Below the pieces are notes generated by a model. The model did no database searches. It had not been told where the DNA came from and was given only the letters and a program-made list of their open reading frames with translations. Shown here one piece after another: positions 52,352 to 61,115 of a stretch of 64,000 bases of DNA. Source of the DNA: Salinarimonas soli (GTDB lineage Bacteria; Pseudomonadota; Alphaproteobacteria; Rhizobiales; Beijerinckiaceae). Positions within the stretch are counted from its first letter, which is position 1. Every line of letters begins with the position of its first letter. The stretch covers positions 186,698 to 250,697 of the forward strand of contig NZ_VUOA01000019.1 of the NCBI RefSeq assembly GCF_008386575.1. The letters are read 5' to 3'. Made by a program: the position numbers and the translations under genes.

Positions 52352-53758
52352 GTGCCGGACAAAGACACCTCCGAGATCCTGATCATCCGCCGCGGCGGGC
52401 ACACGGATTACGACGAGCCCAAGGGCGGCGTGTGGAAGATCGCCTATGCGGACTTCATGACCGCCATGATGGCCTTCTTCCTCGTCATGTGGCTCATCAA
52501 CGTCACGGACCAGCAGACGAAGGAAAGCGTCGCGCGCTACTTCAACCCGATCCGCTTCGCCGAGGCGACCGTGGACCGCAAGGGCATCCGCGATCCCGAG
52601 CCGCGCCCGCCCGTCGAGGGCGAGAAGGAGGGGCAGGGGAAGGCCGTCCCGGCGCCGCCGCAGGGCCCCGCCCGCGAGGGACCCGGCGCCTCCGCCCCCG
52701 GACGCCAGACCCGCTCCGAGGCCGCCCTGTTCCAGGACCCCTACGCGGTTCTGGCCGACATCGCGGCGAGCGCCCCCGTGGAGCCCCGCGCCGCCGCCCT
52801 CGCCGTCGAGGGCATCCCGGGCGAGGGGTCGAAGCCGGGCCTCTCGGCGGGCGACCAGGCGCGCGATCCCTTCGACCCGGTCTATTGGCAGGTCTCGGCC
52901 AAGGCGCAGATCCCTCGCGGCACGGGCGAATCCCGCGGCCAGGCAGGCGCCCCCGATGCGGGCGCCGCGCTCCCGGCGCCTCCCGCGAAACGCGACGCGG
53001 CAGGGGAGGGCAAGGCCATGGCTGCCAAGCCCGCGCCCAAGCCCGCCGACGCGAAGGCCGACGCGGCCGCCCTCGCGACCCGCGACGTGGCCGAGACGGC
53101 AAGCCCTGTGCCCACCGCCGAGGCTCAGGGCGCCAAGCCTCCCGAGAGCAAGGCGTCCGAGGCCAAGATGGTCGAGGCCAAGATGGCTGACGCCAAGATG
53201 GTCGAAGCGAAGGCCGCCGAGCCGAAGCTCGTCGAGGGCAAGGGGGGCGAGGGCAAGGCGGGCGAGGGCAAGGCGGGCGAGGCCAAGCCGATCGAGCGGC
53301 GGGTGGCGGAGCTGCGCGAGAGCATCGCCACGGCCGTGGGCCGCGTCCAGAGCGCCGGTGCGCCGGACATCCGCGTGGAATCGACGGGGGAGGGGGTTCT
53401 CGTGAGCCTCACCGACGCGCCCGATTTCGGCATGTTCGCCATCGGCTCGGCCGAGCCGCGCCCGGAGGCGGTGCGGATCGTCGAGAAGGTGGCGGAGGTC
53501 ATCCGCAAGGGGGGCGGGCCCGTGGTGGTGCGCGGCCATACGGACGGCCGGCCCTTCCGCTCCAAGGACTACGACAACTGGCGCCTGTCGAGCGCCCGGG
53601 CCCACATGGCCGCCTACATGCTGATCCGCGGCGGCATCCCGGAGGCGCGCATCGAGCGCATCGAGGGCTGGGCCGACCGGTCGCTGAAGGTCGCGGCCGA
53701 TCCCGGCGCCGCCGCCAACCGCCGCATCGAGATCCTGCTGCGGGAGCCGCGCCCGTGA
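52352..53758 (+). CDS. motB: Flagellar motor stator protein MotB
   Basis: A 468-aa stator subunit that conducts ions with MotA and anchors to peptidoglycan. The N-terminal helix VWKIAYADFMTAMMAFFLVM carries the proton-binding Asp (about 34). Residues 80-310 are a long variable insert. It ends in a Lys/Glu/Ala/Gly-rich quasi-repeat (EAKMVEAKMADAKMVEAK and GKGGEGKAGEGKAGEAK). The OmpA-like domain at the C-terminus has VVVRGHTDGRPFRSKDYDNW and RLSSARAHMAAYML. It starts with GTG (52352). The stop overlaps motC by GTGA. It is longer than enteric MotB (about 308 aa) but in the range for rhizobia. motA is not in the window. Confidence 0.95.
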   Translation: MPDKDTSEILIIRRGGHTDYDEPKGGVWKIAYADFMTAMMAFFLVMWLINVTDQQTKESVARYFNPIRFAEATVDRKGIRDPEPRPPVEGEKEGQGKAVPAPPQGPAREGPGASAPGRQTRSEAALFQDPYAVLADIAASAPVEPRAAALAVEGIPGEGSKPGLSAGDQARDPFDPVYWQVSAKAQIPRGTGESRGQAGAPDAGAALPAPPAKRDAAGEGKAMAAKPAPKPADAKADAAALATRDVAETASPVPTAEAQGAKPPESKASEAKMVEAKMADAKMVEAKAAEPKLVEGKGGEGKAGEGKAGEAKPIERRVAELRESIATAVGRVQSAGAPDIRVESTGEGVLVSLTDAPDFGMFAIGSAEPRPEAVRIVEKVAEVIRKGGGPVVVRGHTDGRPFRSKDYDNWRLSSARAHMAAYMLIRGGIPEARIERIEGWADRSLKVAADPGAAANRRIEILLREPRP

Positions 53759-54972
53759 TCCGCGCCTCGCTCCTCCTCGCGGCGGTCCTTCTCGGCGGCG
53801 CCCCGGCCCTGGCCGAGCCAGTGCCGCCCGCGCCCGCCGAGGCTCCAGCCGCCGCGGAGGCCAAGGAGCCCTATGCCCTGGTGCGCACCCTGCACGCCCT
53901 GCAGGAGCAGATCGCGGCGGGCGACGTGCGGGCCCATGCGGCGCAGCGCGCCCTCGTCCAGCACATCGCCGAGCGGATGGACGCCGCCGACCCGTCCGTC
54001 TGGCAATCCGAGCGCAATGCCCGGGCCGCCGTGGCCTTCCTGCTGAGCGGCGGCCCGCCCGCCCTGATGCGCCGCCTCCTGGAGCTCGACCCGAAGCCCC
54101 GCATCGACGAGCGGCTGATGCGCGGCGCGCTCGCCTATGTCGAGGGCAACGAGATCCGGGCGAAGGCGCAGCTCGCCGAGATCGACGCCAAGACCCTGCC
54201 GGCAGGGCTCGGGGCCCAGATCGCCCTCGTCCAGGCGGCCCTCGTGGTGCGGGACGACCCGGCCAAGGCCGCCTCCCTGCTGGCGCTCGCCCGCCTCCTG
54301 GCGCCGGGCTCCCTCGTCGAGGAGGCGGCCCTGCGCCGCGAGATCGTCGTCGAGGGCCAGCGCGGCAACTTCGACCGCTTCGAGGCGCTGACCAACGTCT
54401 ATCTGCGCCGCTTCCGCCAGTCGGTCTACGCGGGCAATTTCCGCGACCGCTTCGGCGCGCTCCTCGTCGGCCTCGACCTCGAGCGCGATCCGGCGATCCT
54501 GCGGCGGGTGGAGGCGCTCCTCGCCCGCTTCGAGCCCGAGGGACGGCGCGAGCTGCTCCTGGTGCTCGCCCGCCACGGCTTCCTCGCCGGCCGCCCGATG
54601 ATGGCGCGCCGCGCGGCATCCCTCGCGGCCGATCTCGCGCCCGGCGGCAGCCCCGAGGCCGAGCGCGCCGCCTTCTACGGCGCGGCCTCCCTGGTCGCGT
54701 CCCCCCAGGCCGACGAGGGTGCCCGCGCGCTGCTCGCCATCGATCCCGCGCGGTTGCCCGAACCCGACCGCCGCCTCTTCGAGGCGGTGGCGGACCTCGC
54801 CGTGCAGGTGGTCGAGCCCCTGACGCTGCCGCCCGGCCCCATGCCCCGGATCGCGCTCGGCCCCGACAAGGCCGCCGACGGGGGGGCCGACCTGCCGGGA
54901 AGCGCGACCCTGCGGCGCGCCGAGCGCCTGCTCGCCGACATCGACACCCTTCTCGAACGGAGCCGCCCATGA
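53755..54972 (+). CDS. motC: Chemotaxis/motility protein MotC
   Basis: A 405-aa periplasmic protein specific to rhizobial motors that binds MotB and sets stator activity. The signal peptide is MIRASLLLAAVLLGGAPALA. The body is helical (KEPYALVRTLHALQEQIAAG, VWQSERNARAAVAFLLSGGP) and its end is RRAERLLADIDTLLERSRP. It starts with GTG inside the motB stop (GTGA), and its own stop overlaps the next ATG. The position between motB and fliK fits the rhizobial motB-motC-motD order. Confidence 0.92.
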   Translation: MIRASLLLAAVLLGGAPALAEPVPPAPAEAPAAAEAKEPYALVRTLHALQEQIAAGDVRAHAAQRALVQHIAERMDAADPSVWQSERNARAAVAFLLSGGPPALMRRLLELDPKPRIDERLMRGALAYVEGNEIRAKAQLAEIDAKTLPAGLGAQIALVQAALVVRDDPAKAASLLALARLLAPGSLVEEAALRREIVVEGQRGNFDRFEALTNVYLRRFRQSVYAGNFRDRFGALLVGLDLERDPAILRRVEALLARFEPEGRRELLLVLARHGFLAGRPMMARRAASLAADLAPGGSPEAERAAFYGAASLVASPQADEGARALLAIDPARLPEPDRRLFEAVADLAVQVVEPLTLPPGPMPRIALGPDKAADGGADLPGSATLRRAERLLADIDTLLERSRP

Positions 54973-56126
54973 CACGCGTCGACGTGCCCACGACCGCCCC
55001 GATCCGGGGTCACGCGGGAGCCGCCTCCACCGAGGCCGGCGCGGGCGAAGCCTTCGAGCGCTGCTTTCCCGCGCCCTCGGACAAGCATGGCGGTCGCGAG
55101 GGCAAGGGCAAGGCCAAGACGGCGCCCCAGGGCGAGATGCTTGTCGAGGCGGCGGGCGAGACGGCTCCCCCGCCCAAGGCCATGTCCGCTCTCAATGCGC
55201 TGGTGTTCGACCTCGGCCGGGGCGCCCCGCCGATCCGCGAGCCGGGCCTGCCCCTGGATCAGGCGTCGGCTCCTGACGAAGCCGCCGGGAACGACGCCCT
55301 CGCGGGGCTCCTCGCCCAGGCCGTCGCGGCGGTGACGCCGGGCGAGCCCCAGGCGAAGCGCGGGACGGCCGAGGCCGACGGGGCGCGCGAGCCGCGCCGG
55401 GGCACGACTGACGCTCCTGCCGTCGGCACGGACGCGCAACCCGCCGGCTCGCGGCCTGGCGTGCGGCTCTCCGGCCCCCTCATGCGGGGCACCGCCGATC
55501 TGGCGCTCGCCGTGAAGGCGTCGGCGGGCGAGGCGCCGATGAAGGCCACGGTCCTGTCGCAGGCGACCTTCTTCGCGCCGGCGCTCGGCGCCGCGAACGT
55601 CCAGGCCATCGCCGACGCGGTATCGGGCGCGGCGCCGGACCGGGCGCCGCTGCATTTCGCCCCGACCCTCGCCTCCACCGATCCGCTTGCCCGGGGCTCC
55701 GCCTCGCCGGTCAAGGTGCTCACGGTGCAGCTGGAGCCCATCTCGCTCGGCAAGGTCACCCTCGCGATCCGCCTCACGGCCGACGGGGTGCGGGTGGACG
55801 TCACCGCGGCGGATCCGAGCGTCGTGCCGCTTCTCAACCAGGACAAGGACCTCATCACGGACGCGATCCGCCGCAGCGGCGTCGTGCCCGACGTGGTCAC
55901 GATCCAGGCGGGCGAGCCGCCTGCCCGCCTCCATGCCCCCGGCGTCCAGGCCCCCTCGGGCGGCGACGGCGCGGCGGCGGGCGGCGCGAGCGGAGGGCGC
56001 GAGGGGATGCCCGGCGGCGGATCGGACCGTCGCGATCACCCGGGGAACGGAGCTCAAGCCAGGAGAGCGCAGGATGAGGACGATCTCGGTCGTCGTCGCG
56101 ACACTCGCGGCGATCTCTATCTCTAG
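54969..56126 (+). CDS. fliK: Flagellar hook-length control protein FliK (MotD)
   Basis: 385 aa. The long N-terminal part is disordered and Ala/Gly/Glu-rich. The conserved C-terminal Flg_hook domain reads VKVLTVQLEPISLGKVTLAI then RLTADGVRVDVTAADPSVVP, which triggers the export substrate switch at the correct hook length. A Gly/Arg/Asp-rich tail of about 60 residues follows. The last 53 bases overlap the start of the transglycosylase gene in another frame. In rhizobia this gene is also called motD. Confidence 0.9.
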   Translation: MTRVDVPTTAPIRGHAGAASTEAGAGEAFERCFPAPSDKHGGREGKGKAKTAPQGEMLVEAAGETAPPPKAMSALNALVFDLGRGAPPIREPGLPLDQASAPDEAAGNDALAGLLAQAVAAVTPGEPQAKRGTAEADGAREPRRGTTDAPAVGTDAQPAGSRPGVRLSGPLMRGTADLALAVKASAGEAPMKATVLSQATFFAPALGAANVQAIADAVSGAAPDRAPLHFAPTLASTDPLARGSASPVKVLTVQLEPISLGKVTLAIRLTADGVRVDVTAADPSVVPLLNQDKDLITDAIRRSGVVPDVVTIQAGEPPARLHAPGVQAPSGGDGAAAGGASGGREGMPGGGSDRRDHPGNGAQARRAQDEDDLGRRRDTRGDLYL

Positions 56127-56655
56127 CCAGGCCTCGGCGAAGCCGAAGCCGGAGCACAACCACTTCAACGCCGTGTGCGAGGCGGAGATGACCCGCGCCG
56201 CCGGCGAGCACGGGGTGCCGCTCGGCGTCCTGTTCGCCGTCGCGCTCAACGAATCCGGCCGCCGGGGCTGGCTGCACCCTTACGCCCTCAACGTGGCGGG
56301 CAAGTCCTACTTCCCGGGCAGCCCCGCCGAGGCGATGGCGAAGTTCGCCGAGGAGCGGGCGCGGGGCGTGAAGCTCATCGATCTCGGCTGCATGCAGATC
56401 AATCACCACTATCACGGCCGCGAGTTCGGCTCGCCCCAGGCGATGCTCGACCCGGGGCGCAACGTCGACTACGCGGCGCTCTTCCTCAAGCGCCTGCGGG
56501 CCCAGCACGGCAGCTGGACCATGGCGGCGGCGCGCTACCACGCGGGCCCCAACAACGCGCCCGCCCAGAAGCGCTATGTCTGCGGCGTGATCCGCAACCT
56601 CGTCGCGAGCGGCTTCGGCGAATGGACCGAGGGCGCCCGCTCGTTCTGCGCCTGA
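56074..56655 (+). CDS. Secreted lytic transglycosylase (SLT domain)
   Basis: 193 aa with signal peptide MRTISVVVATLAAISISSQA. The SLT fold is shown by the catalytic Glu (about 60) in LFAVALNESGRRGW, VKLIDLGCMQINHHYHGREF and SWTMAAARYHAGPNN. It cleaves peptidoglycan, probably to let the rod and hook pass, since FlgJ of this group often lacks that activity. The ATG at 56074 lies within the fliK gene and has AGGAG upstream. Four Cys are present. Repeat A4 follows, which separates it from motE. Confidence 0.9.
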   Translation: MRTISVVVATLAAISISSQASAKPKPEHNHFNAVCEAEMTRAAGEHGVPLGVLFAVALNESGRRGWLHPYALNVAGKSYFPGSPAEAMAKFAEERARGVKLIDLGCMQINHHYHGREFGSPQAMLDPGRNVDYAALFLKRLRAQHGSWTMAAARYHAGPNNAPAQKRYVCGVIRNLVASGFGEWTEGARSFCA

Positions 56656-56683
56656 GAGCCTGACCCGAAACGGCTTGCTGCTA

Positions 56684-56810
56684 CCCCCCTCATGCTGAGG
56701 TGCGCAGCGTAGCCTCGAAGCACGCAGGACGCTTGCCACAGCCGTCCTGTGATCCCTGGAGCGCCCTTCGAGGCCCTGCTGCGCAGGGCACCTCAGGACG
56801 AGGGTGGAGA
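56684..56810. repeat. Dispersed palindromic repeat family A, copy A4
   Basis: CCCCCTCATGCTGAGG, TGCGCAGCGTAGCCTCGAAG, GGAGCGCCCTTCGAGG, the hairpin GCCCTGCTGCGCAGGGC and ACCTCAGGACGAGGGTGGAG. It lies between the transglycosylase and motE genes inside the flagellar cluster. Confidence 0.85.
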
Positions 56811-56928
56811 GTGGGCCCGTATCTACGGGCCAGCCTATGAGCATCGCCCGCCCGGCGGCCCCGTCCAGCCTGGAGCAAGCCTGATCGCCTACATCTCGGG
56901 GGCAACGAGAGGAGAGGCTGCGTCGGGC

Positions 56929-57438
56929 ATGCGATTCCACCACCGCACAACGCGCCTTCGCGCCATCCGGGCCCTGCTCGCCACGGGGCTCCTCCTCGCG
57001 GCGGCGCCCACGGCGCTTGCCGTCGACGCGGCCCGGCCGGAGACGCCCGCCCCCGCCGACGAGGTGAAGCTCTATTGCGAGACGATCCGCCAGGGGGCCG
57101 TCGACGCGCGCGCGGCCTGGCAGGCCCGGGCCCTCCAGGAGATGGAGGCGCGCCTCGAGCGCCGCTTCGCCGAGCTCACCGCGCAAAAGCGCGAGTTCGA
57201 GGCCTGGCTCGCCCGGCGCGAGGAGTTCCTCAAGAAGGCCGAGGACAGCGTCGTCGGGATCTATTCCCGGATGAACACCGAGTCCGCCGCCGCCCAGCTC
57301 GCCGCGATGGACCGCGACACGGCGAGCGCCATCATCGCCAAGCTTCCCCCGCGCCAGGCCGGCGCGATCCTCAACGAGATGGAACCCGGACGCGCCGCCA
57401 TGCTGGCCCGCACGGTCGCCGGCAGCGCGCGCAAATAG
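56929..57438 (+). CDS. motE: MotE family protein
   Basis: 169 aa. A signal-like helix near the N-terminus (ALLATGLLLAAAPTALAVDA) is followed by a coiled coil (QARALQEMEARLERRFAELT). The C-terminal MgtE-N-like helices are VGIYSRMNTESAAAQLAAMD and IIAKLPPRQAGAILNEMEP. In Sinorhizobium MotE acts as a periplasmic folding partner for MotC. The start at 56929 was preferred; the frame extends upstream through repeat A4, which is non-coding. flgH begins 8 bases after the stop. Confidence 0.9.
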   Translation: MRFHHRTTRLRAIRALLATGLLLAAAPTALAVDAARPETPAPADEVKLYCETIRQGAVDARAAWQARALQEMEARLERRFAELTAQKREFEAWLARREEFLKKAEDSVVGIYSRMNTESAAAQLAAMDRDTASAIIAKLPPRQAGAILNEMEPGRAAMLARTVAGSARK

Positions 57439-57446
57439 GATCCCCC

Positions 57447-58154
57447 ATGACCCTCAAGCCCATCCTCCCCATCCTCTGCCTGTCGCTTCTCAGCGCCTGC
57501 ATGTCCGACATCAAGGAGATCGGCCGCGAGCCGAGCCTGAGCCCCGTGGGCGCCGGCATGACGGTGGCCCATACGGGGCTGGCCGCCACGCCCTACGCGC
57601 CCATGGAGCGCAAGAGCTACCACTCGCTCTACACCGAGGGCGGGGCCGACCTCTTCCGCGACTCGCGCGCCATGAAGCCCGGCGACGTGCTCACCGTGCG
57701 CATCACCATCGACGACCAGGCCAAGATGGAGAATCGCTCCGGCCTCTCGCGTGAATCGGCCATCGGGCTCGGCGGCGACTTCTCCTACGACCTCAACGGG
57801 GCGGGCGGGGACGGCAAGGCGGGGGCGAGCCTGAACTCGCGCACCTCCTCGCGCGGCCAGGGCAGCATCGACCGCGCCGAGCGGATCGAGCTCTCCGTGG
57901 CGGCCACCATCATGGACACCCTGCCCAACGGCAACCTGCTCATCAGCGGCTCCCAGGAGGTGCGGGTGAACCAGGAGTTGCGCGTCCTCAACGTGGCGGG
58001 CATCGTGCGGCCCCGCGACATCTCGGCGGCCAACACGGTGGCCTACGACAAGATCGCCGAGGCCCGCGTCTCCTATGGCGGCCGCGGCCGCGCCAGCACC
58101 GTGCAGAACCCGGGCTGGGGCCAGCAGCTCTACAACATCGTCGCCCCGTTCTGA
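57447..58154 (+). CDS. flgH: Flagellar L-ring protein FlgH
   Basis: A 235-aa outer-membrane lipoprotein that forms the L ring. The lipobox is LSLLSAC (Cys 18). FlgH motifs are SLYTEGGADLFRDSRAMKPG, DVLTVRITIDDQAKMENRSG, NGNLLISGSQEVRVNQELRV and LNVAGIVRPRDISAANTVAY. Normal length. flgI (P ring), normally upstream, is not present in this window. fliL starts 7 bases after the stop. Confidence 0.97.
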   Translation: MTLKPILPILCLSLLSACMSDIKEIGREPSLSPVGAGMTVAHTGLAATPYAPMERKSYHSLYTEGGADLFRDSRAMKPGDVLTVRITIDDQAKMENRSGLSRESAIGLGGDFSYDLNGAGGDGKAGASLNSRTSSRGQGSIDRAERIELSVAATIMDTLPNGNLLISGSQEVRVNQELRVLNVAGIVRPRDISAANTVAYDKIAEARVSYGGRGRASTVQNPGWGQQLYNIVAPF

Positions 58155-58161
58155 GCGGATC

Positions 58162-58641
58162 ATGGCCAAGGCTCTCCCCGCTCCCGTTTCCGCCGGTCCC
58201 TCGGGCGCCCAGAGGGCCGCGACGGTCCTGATCCTCACGGGTCTCGCCGCCGCGACCGGGGCAGGGGTCGCCTACACGCTGGGCGACGCCAAGCCGCCGC
58301 CGCGCGCCGTCGAGGCGGGCGCGCCGGGCGCCGGCAAGGCGGCCGAGACGAATTCGATGGTCCGCCTCGCGCCCATCGTGACGAACCTCGCCCGCCCGAC
58401 CGAGACCTGGATCCGGCTCGAGGGCTCCATCGTCCTCGACGGGGTCGAGGGCGAGAAGGCGCGGGTGCTCGCGGCCGAGATCGGCGGCGACGTGCTGGCC
58501 TATCTGCGCACCCTCGCGCTCTCCCAGATCGAGGGCGCGGGCGGCCTCCAGTCCCTGCGCGAGGACCTCGCCGAGCGGGTGCGCCTGCGCTCGAACGGCC
58601 GGGCCCGCGAGCTCGTGATCGAAACCCTCGTCGTCCAGTGA
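58162..58641 (+). CDS. fliL: Flagellar basal-body-associated protein FliL
   Basis: 159 aa with one N-terminal helix (ATVLILTGLAAATGAGVAYT) and a periplasmic domain with the FliL pattern (MVRLAPIVTNLARPTETWIR, GVEGEKARVLAAEIGGDVLA). The terminus is RARELVIETLVVQ. FliL encircles the stator and supports torque. The ATG at 58162 was chosen; an upstream extension overlaps flgH. fliP follows 40 bp later. Confidence 0.92.
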   Translation: MAKALPAPVSAGPSGAQRAATVLILTGLAAATGAGVAYTLGDAKPPPRAVEAGAPGAGKAAETNSMVRLAPIVTNLARPTETWIRLEGSIVLDGVEGEKARVLAAEIGGDVLAYLRTLALSQIEGAGGLQSLREDLAERVRLRSNGRARELVIETLVVQ

Positions 58642-58681
58642 CGAGCCCCATCCCCACGACGACCCCAGCGACGGACCCCGC

Positions 58682-59431
58682 ATGACCCGCCGTTCCGCCG
58701 CCCTCGCCCTGGCTCTCGGCCTCGCCCTCACGGCGGCGGCAGGGGCCGCCCACGCCCAGACGGTCGACCTGTCGAGCCTGCTGCCTCAGGGGAGCGGCTC
58801 CACCTCGGGCCGCATCATCCAGCTCATCCTGCTCCTGTCGGTGCTGTCGATCGCGCCGGGGCTGATGATCATGGTGACGAGCTTCACCCGCTTCGTCGTG
58901 GCGCTCTCGTTCCTGCGCTCCGGGATCGGCCTGCAATCCACGCCCGCCAACATCGTCCTCGTGAGCCTCGCCCTGTTCATGACCTTCTACGTCATGGGGC
59001 CGACCTTCGACAAAGCCTGGGCCGACGGCATCCAGCCGCTCATGCGCAACGAGATCTCCGAGGAGGACGCGTTCAAGCGCACGACCGGGCCGTTCCGCGA
59101 CTTCATGCAGTCGCACGTGCGCGAGCGCGACCTCGCCATGTTCGCCGACCTCGCCGCGTCGAAGAACGGCGGCGCGCGGCCCGACGAGGTGGAACTGCGC
59201 GTGCTCATCCCCGCCTTCATGATCTCCGAGCTGCGCCGGGGCTTCGAGATCGGCTTCATCATCGCGCTGCCGTTTCTCGTCATCGACATCATGGTGGCGA
59301 CGATCGTCATGTCCATGGGCATGATGATGATGCCCCCGACCGTGATCTCCCTGCCCTTCAAGGTCCTGTTCTTCGTCCTGATCGACGGCTGGAACCTGCT
59401 GATCGGCGGGCTGGTCAGATCGTTCTCGTAG
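58682..59431 (+). CDS. fliP: Flagellar export channel protein FliP
   Basis: The 249-aa core channel protein of the type III export gate. The signal peptide (ALALALGLALTAAAGAAHAQ) is followed by four hydrophobic segments. Motifs are LSIAPGLMIMVTSFTRFVVA, LSFLRSGIGLQSTPANIVLV, MVATIVMSMGMMMMPPTVIS and LPFKVLFFVLIDGWNLLIGG. Normal length. It is the last gene of the motE-flgH-fliL-fliP line. The convergent AAC(3)-family gene ends 10 bases beyond. Confidence 0.97.
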   Translation: MTRRSAALALALGLALTAAAGAAHAQTVDLSSLLPQGSGSTSGRIIQLILLLSVLSIAPGLMIMVTSFTRFVVALSFLRSGIGLQSTPANIVLVSLALFMTFYVMGPTFDKAWADGIQPLMRNEISEEDAFKRTTGPFRDFMQSHVRERDLAMFADLAASKNGGARPDEVELRVLIPAFMISELRRGFEIGFIIALPFLVIDIMVATIVMSMGMMMMPPTVISLPFKVLFFVLIDGWNLLIGGLVRSFS

Positions 59432-59441
59432 AGCGGGGGCC

Positions 59442-60269
59442 TCAGGCCCCTGGACCTGCTCCAAGGCCGGTCGCGTGGCGCTCGATCCAGGCGACCGCGA
59501 AGGCGCAGATCGCGGCCGCATCCACGAGCACCGAGGGCGCCCGGCCGACCATGCCCTGCCTGCCATGGCCGCAGGCGAGGAACTCCCGCACGATCGCGCC
59601 GAAGAAGTCCTCGGCCAGGCCCGGGACGATCGGGTCCGAGGTGTCGAATTCCTCGATCATGCGCCATTCGACGGTGCCGCGGGCCAGGATCGGCGCCTCG
59701 TAGCGACGAAGGCGCTTGCCCGGGACCCGCGCCAGATGCTCGGCATGGTGGAGGAGGGTCATGGTGTCGAGCGGGGCGCCCGCCATCAGCACCTTGCCCC
59801 CGGCCTCGACCAGCCGCGCGAGGGGTGAGCCCTCGCCATAGCCGAAATCGAGTGGATGATCGGCCGTGAGCCAATCGGCTTGCGCGCCGATCGCCGCGAC
59901 CGATGCCCCGGGATTGCCACTGCGCCGCGCGCCCGGCGTGGTGCGGACGAACTCGGCCAAGACGCCGTTGTCGCGGACGGCCCGCGACGTGGCGGGATCG
60001 AACGGCGGGACATGGTCCCGCCACGCGGGCGCGACCCGTCCCTCGCCGTCGAGCAGATCGTCATAGGCGCCGTCCCAGTCCGTGTAGGCGAGGATCGTGC
60101 CGGTGGGGCCGACCGCGTCGAGAAGGGCGGCGATGAAGGCGTCCGGCCCGTTGAGAAGGCGTCCGAGCCGGCTCATGGCGGCATGCACCATCACGATGTC
60201 GCCCCTCTCGACGCCGAGGCCTGCCAGGTCGCGGCGGAGCGCGGCGCGCGTCAGAGGGGTGGTCGTCAT
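59442..60269 (-). CDS. Aminoglycoside N(3)-acetyltransferase family protein
   Basis: 275 aa of the Antibiotic_NAT family. The acetyl-CoA-binding opening is [54 protein letters not shown] and [20 protein letters not shown] follow, with the catalytic His in LHHAEH. Members with this architecture acetylate the 3-amino group of aminoglycosides, but many chromosomal ones have other or unknown substrates. GC content matches the region and no mobile element flanks it, so it looks native. It is convergent with fliP. The 272-bp gap upstream is AT-rich. Confidence 0.88.
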   Translation of the reverse strand: MTTTPLTRAALRRDLAGLGVERGDIVMVHAAMSRLGRLLNGPDAFIAALLDAVGPTGTILAYTDWDGAYDDLLDGEGRVAPAWRDHVPPFDPATSRAVRDNGVLAEFVRTTPGARRSGNPGASVAAIGAQADWLTADHPLDFGYGEGSPLARLVEAGGKVLMAGAPLDTMTLLHHAEHLARVPGKRLRRYEAPILARGTVEWRMIEEFDTSDPIVPGLAEDFFGAIVREFLACGHGRQGMVGRAPSVLVDAAAICAFAVAWIERHATGLGAGPGA

Positions 60270-60541
60270 CGGCTCGGTCCCCGGATGGCGCTAGAGGCGA
60301 GCCATCCATAGCCGCCCGTCCGCCAGTCGCGGCGACGGCACGCGACCGGGTCTCGGCGCGGGTCCGGACGTTCTTCAGCAATTCTCAAGGTCAACAGAAG
60401 CTGAAAACGATCCATCAGACTCACTTAACCTGAACGCGGATTCAGATTTCCCCATTAACCAGAGGGGAATAGGGGTTGCGCGATTGTTGACGCATGGAAG
60501 GAACGCGGCCCGATGGCTGCAACCTGATCGAGGAGGCCAAG

Positions 60542-60973
60542 ATGAGCAACAATAACCTTGCGGAGATCGTGACGAAGACCATCGCCAAGGGTCGGATCAG
60601 CTTCGGTGACGTCCGCCGTCTCCAGCGTGACGTCCTGCCGGACGGCGTCTCGTCCCGCGAGGAGGTCGAGCTCCTCCTCTCGCTCGACGCCGCGGCGGCG
60701 CAGGCGGACCGCAGCTGGACCGAGTGGCTGGTGCCCGCGATCGTCGACTTCGTGGTGTGGGGCGAGCGCCCGACGGGTCTCGTCGAGGCCGGCGCTGCGT
60801 CATGGCTCACGGCGGCGCTCGGCGCCGGCGGCACGCCGACCAAGGCGGCCCGCCTGATCGCCCGTGAGATCGCCCGCGAGGCCGAACGCGTCGACGAGGC
60901 CGTGATCACCTTCGCCTTCGACACGACCCCCGCCCAGCCCGCCGCCGAAGCGCTCATCCCCGCCGTCGCCTGA
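60542..60973 (+). CDS. Conserved-looking hypothetical protein
   Basis: A 143-aa cytoplasmic, helical, acidic protein. It opens MSNNNLAEIVTKTIAKGRIS and continues FGDVRRLQRDVLPDGVSSRE, EVELLLSLDAAAAQADRSWT and EWLVPAIVDFVVWGERPTGL. GAGGAGG lies 7 bases before the ATG at 60542, so expression is likely; an ATG at 60494 is a weaker alternative. The alternating Trp/acidic middle recalls TerB-like helical bundles, but no motif proves this. Function unknown. The gap 60270-60541 upstream is the most AT-rich intergenic stretch of this end of the window. Confidence 0.75.
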   Translation: MSNNNLAEIVTKTIAKGRISFGDVRRLQRDVLPDGVSSREEVELLLSLDAAAAQADRSWTEWLVPAIVDFVVWGERPTGLVEAGAASWLTAALGAGGTPTKAARLIAREIAREAERVDEAVITFAFDTTPAQPAAEALIPAVA

Positions 60974-61115
60974 GGCGACGCGGGCCTCCGGCGAACGCCG
61001 GCGGCCATGCCGGTTCATCCGCGGTCGAGCTGCCTCCGGACGGATGGCGCTCCCGCGACGAGCTCAGGCCGGACGTGCAGACCGACGCATCCGTCGCTGA
61101 CGCGCCAGAGCGCCG

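Noticed and set aside
52268..54991. A 907-codon open frame on the minus strand opposite motB and motC
   Set aside because: Arg/Pro/Gly-rich translation without domains; antisense open frames of this kind are expected at this GC content, and the plus-strand genes are well supported.
12443..56810. Recurrent palindromic units as a CRISPR array
   Set aside because: Copies are tens of kilobases apart, not regularly spaced, and have no spacers or cas genes.
59434..59451. GGGGCCTCAGGCCCC hairpin between fliP and the AAC(3) gene as a terminator
   Set aside because: It lies partly in the acetyltransferase coding end and has no T tract on either strand.
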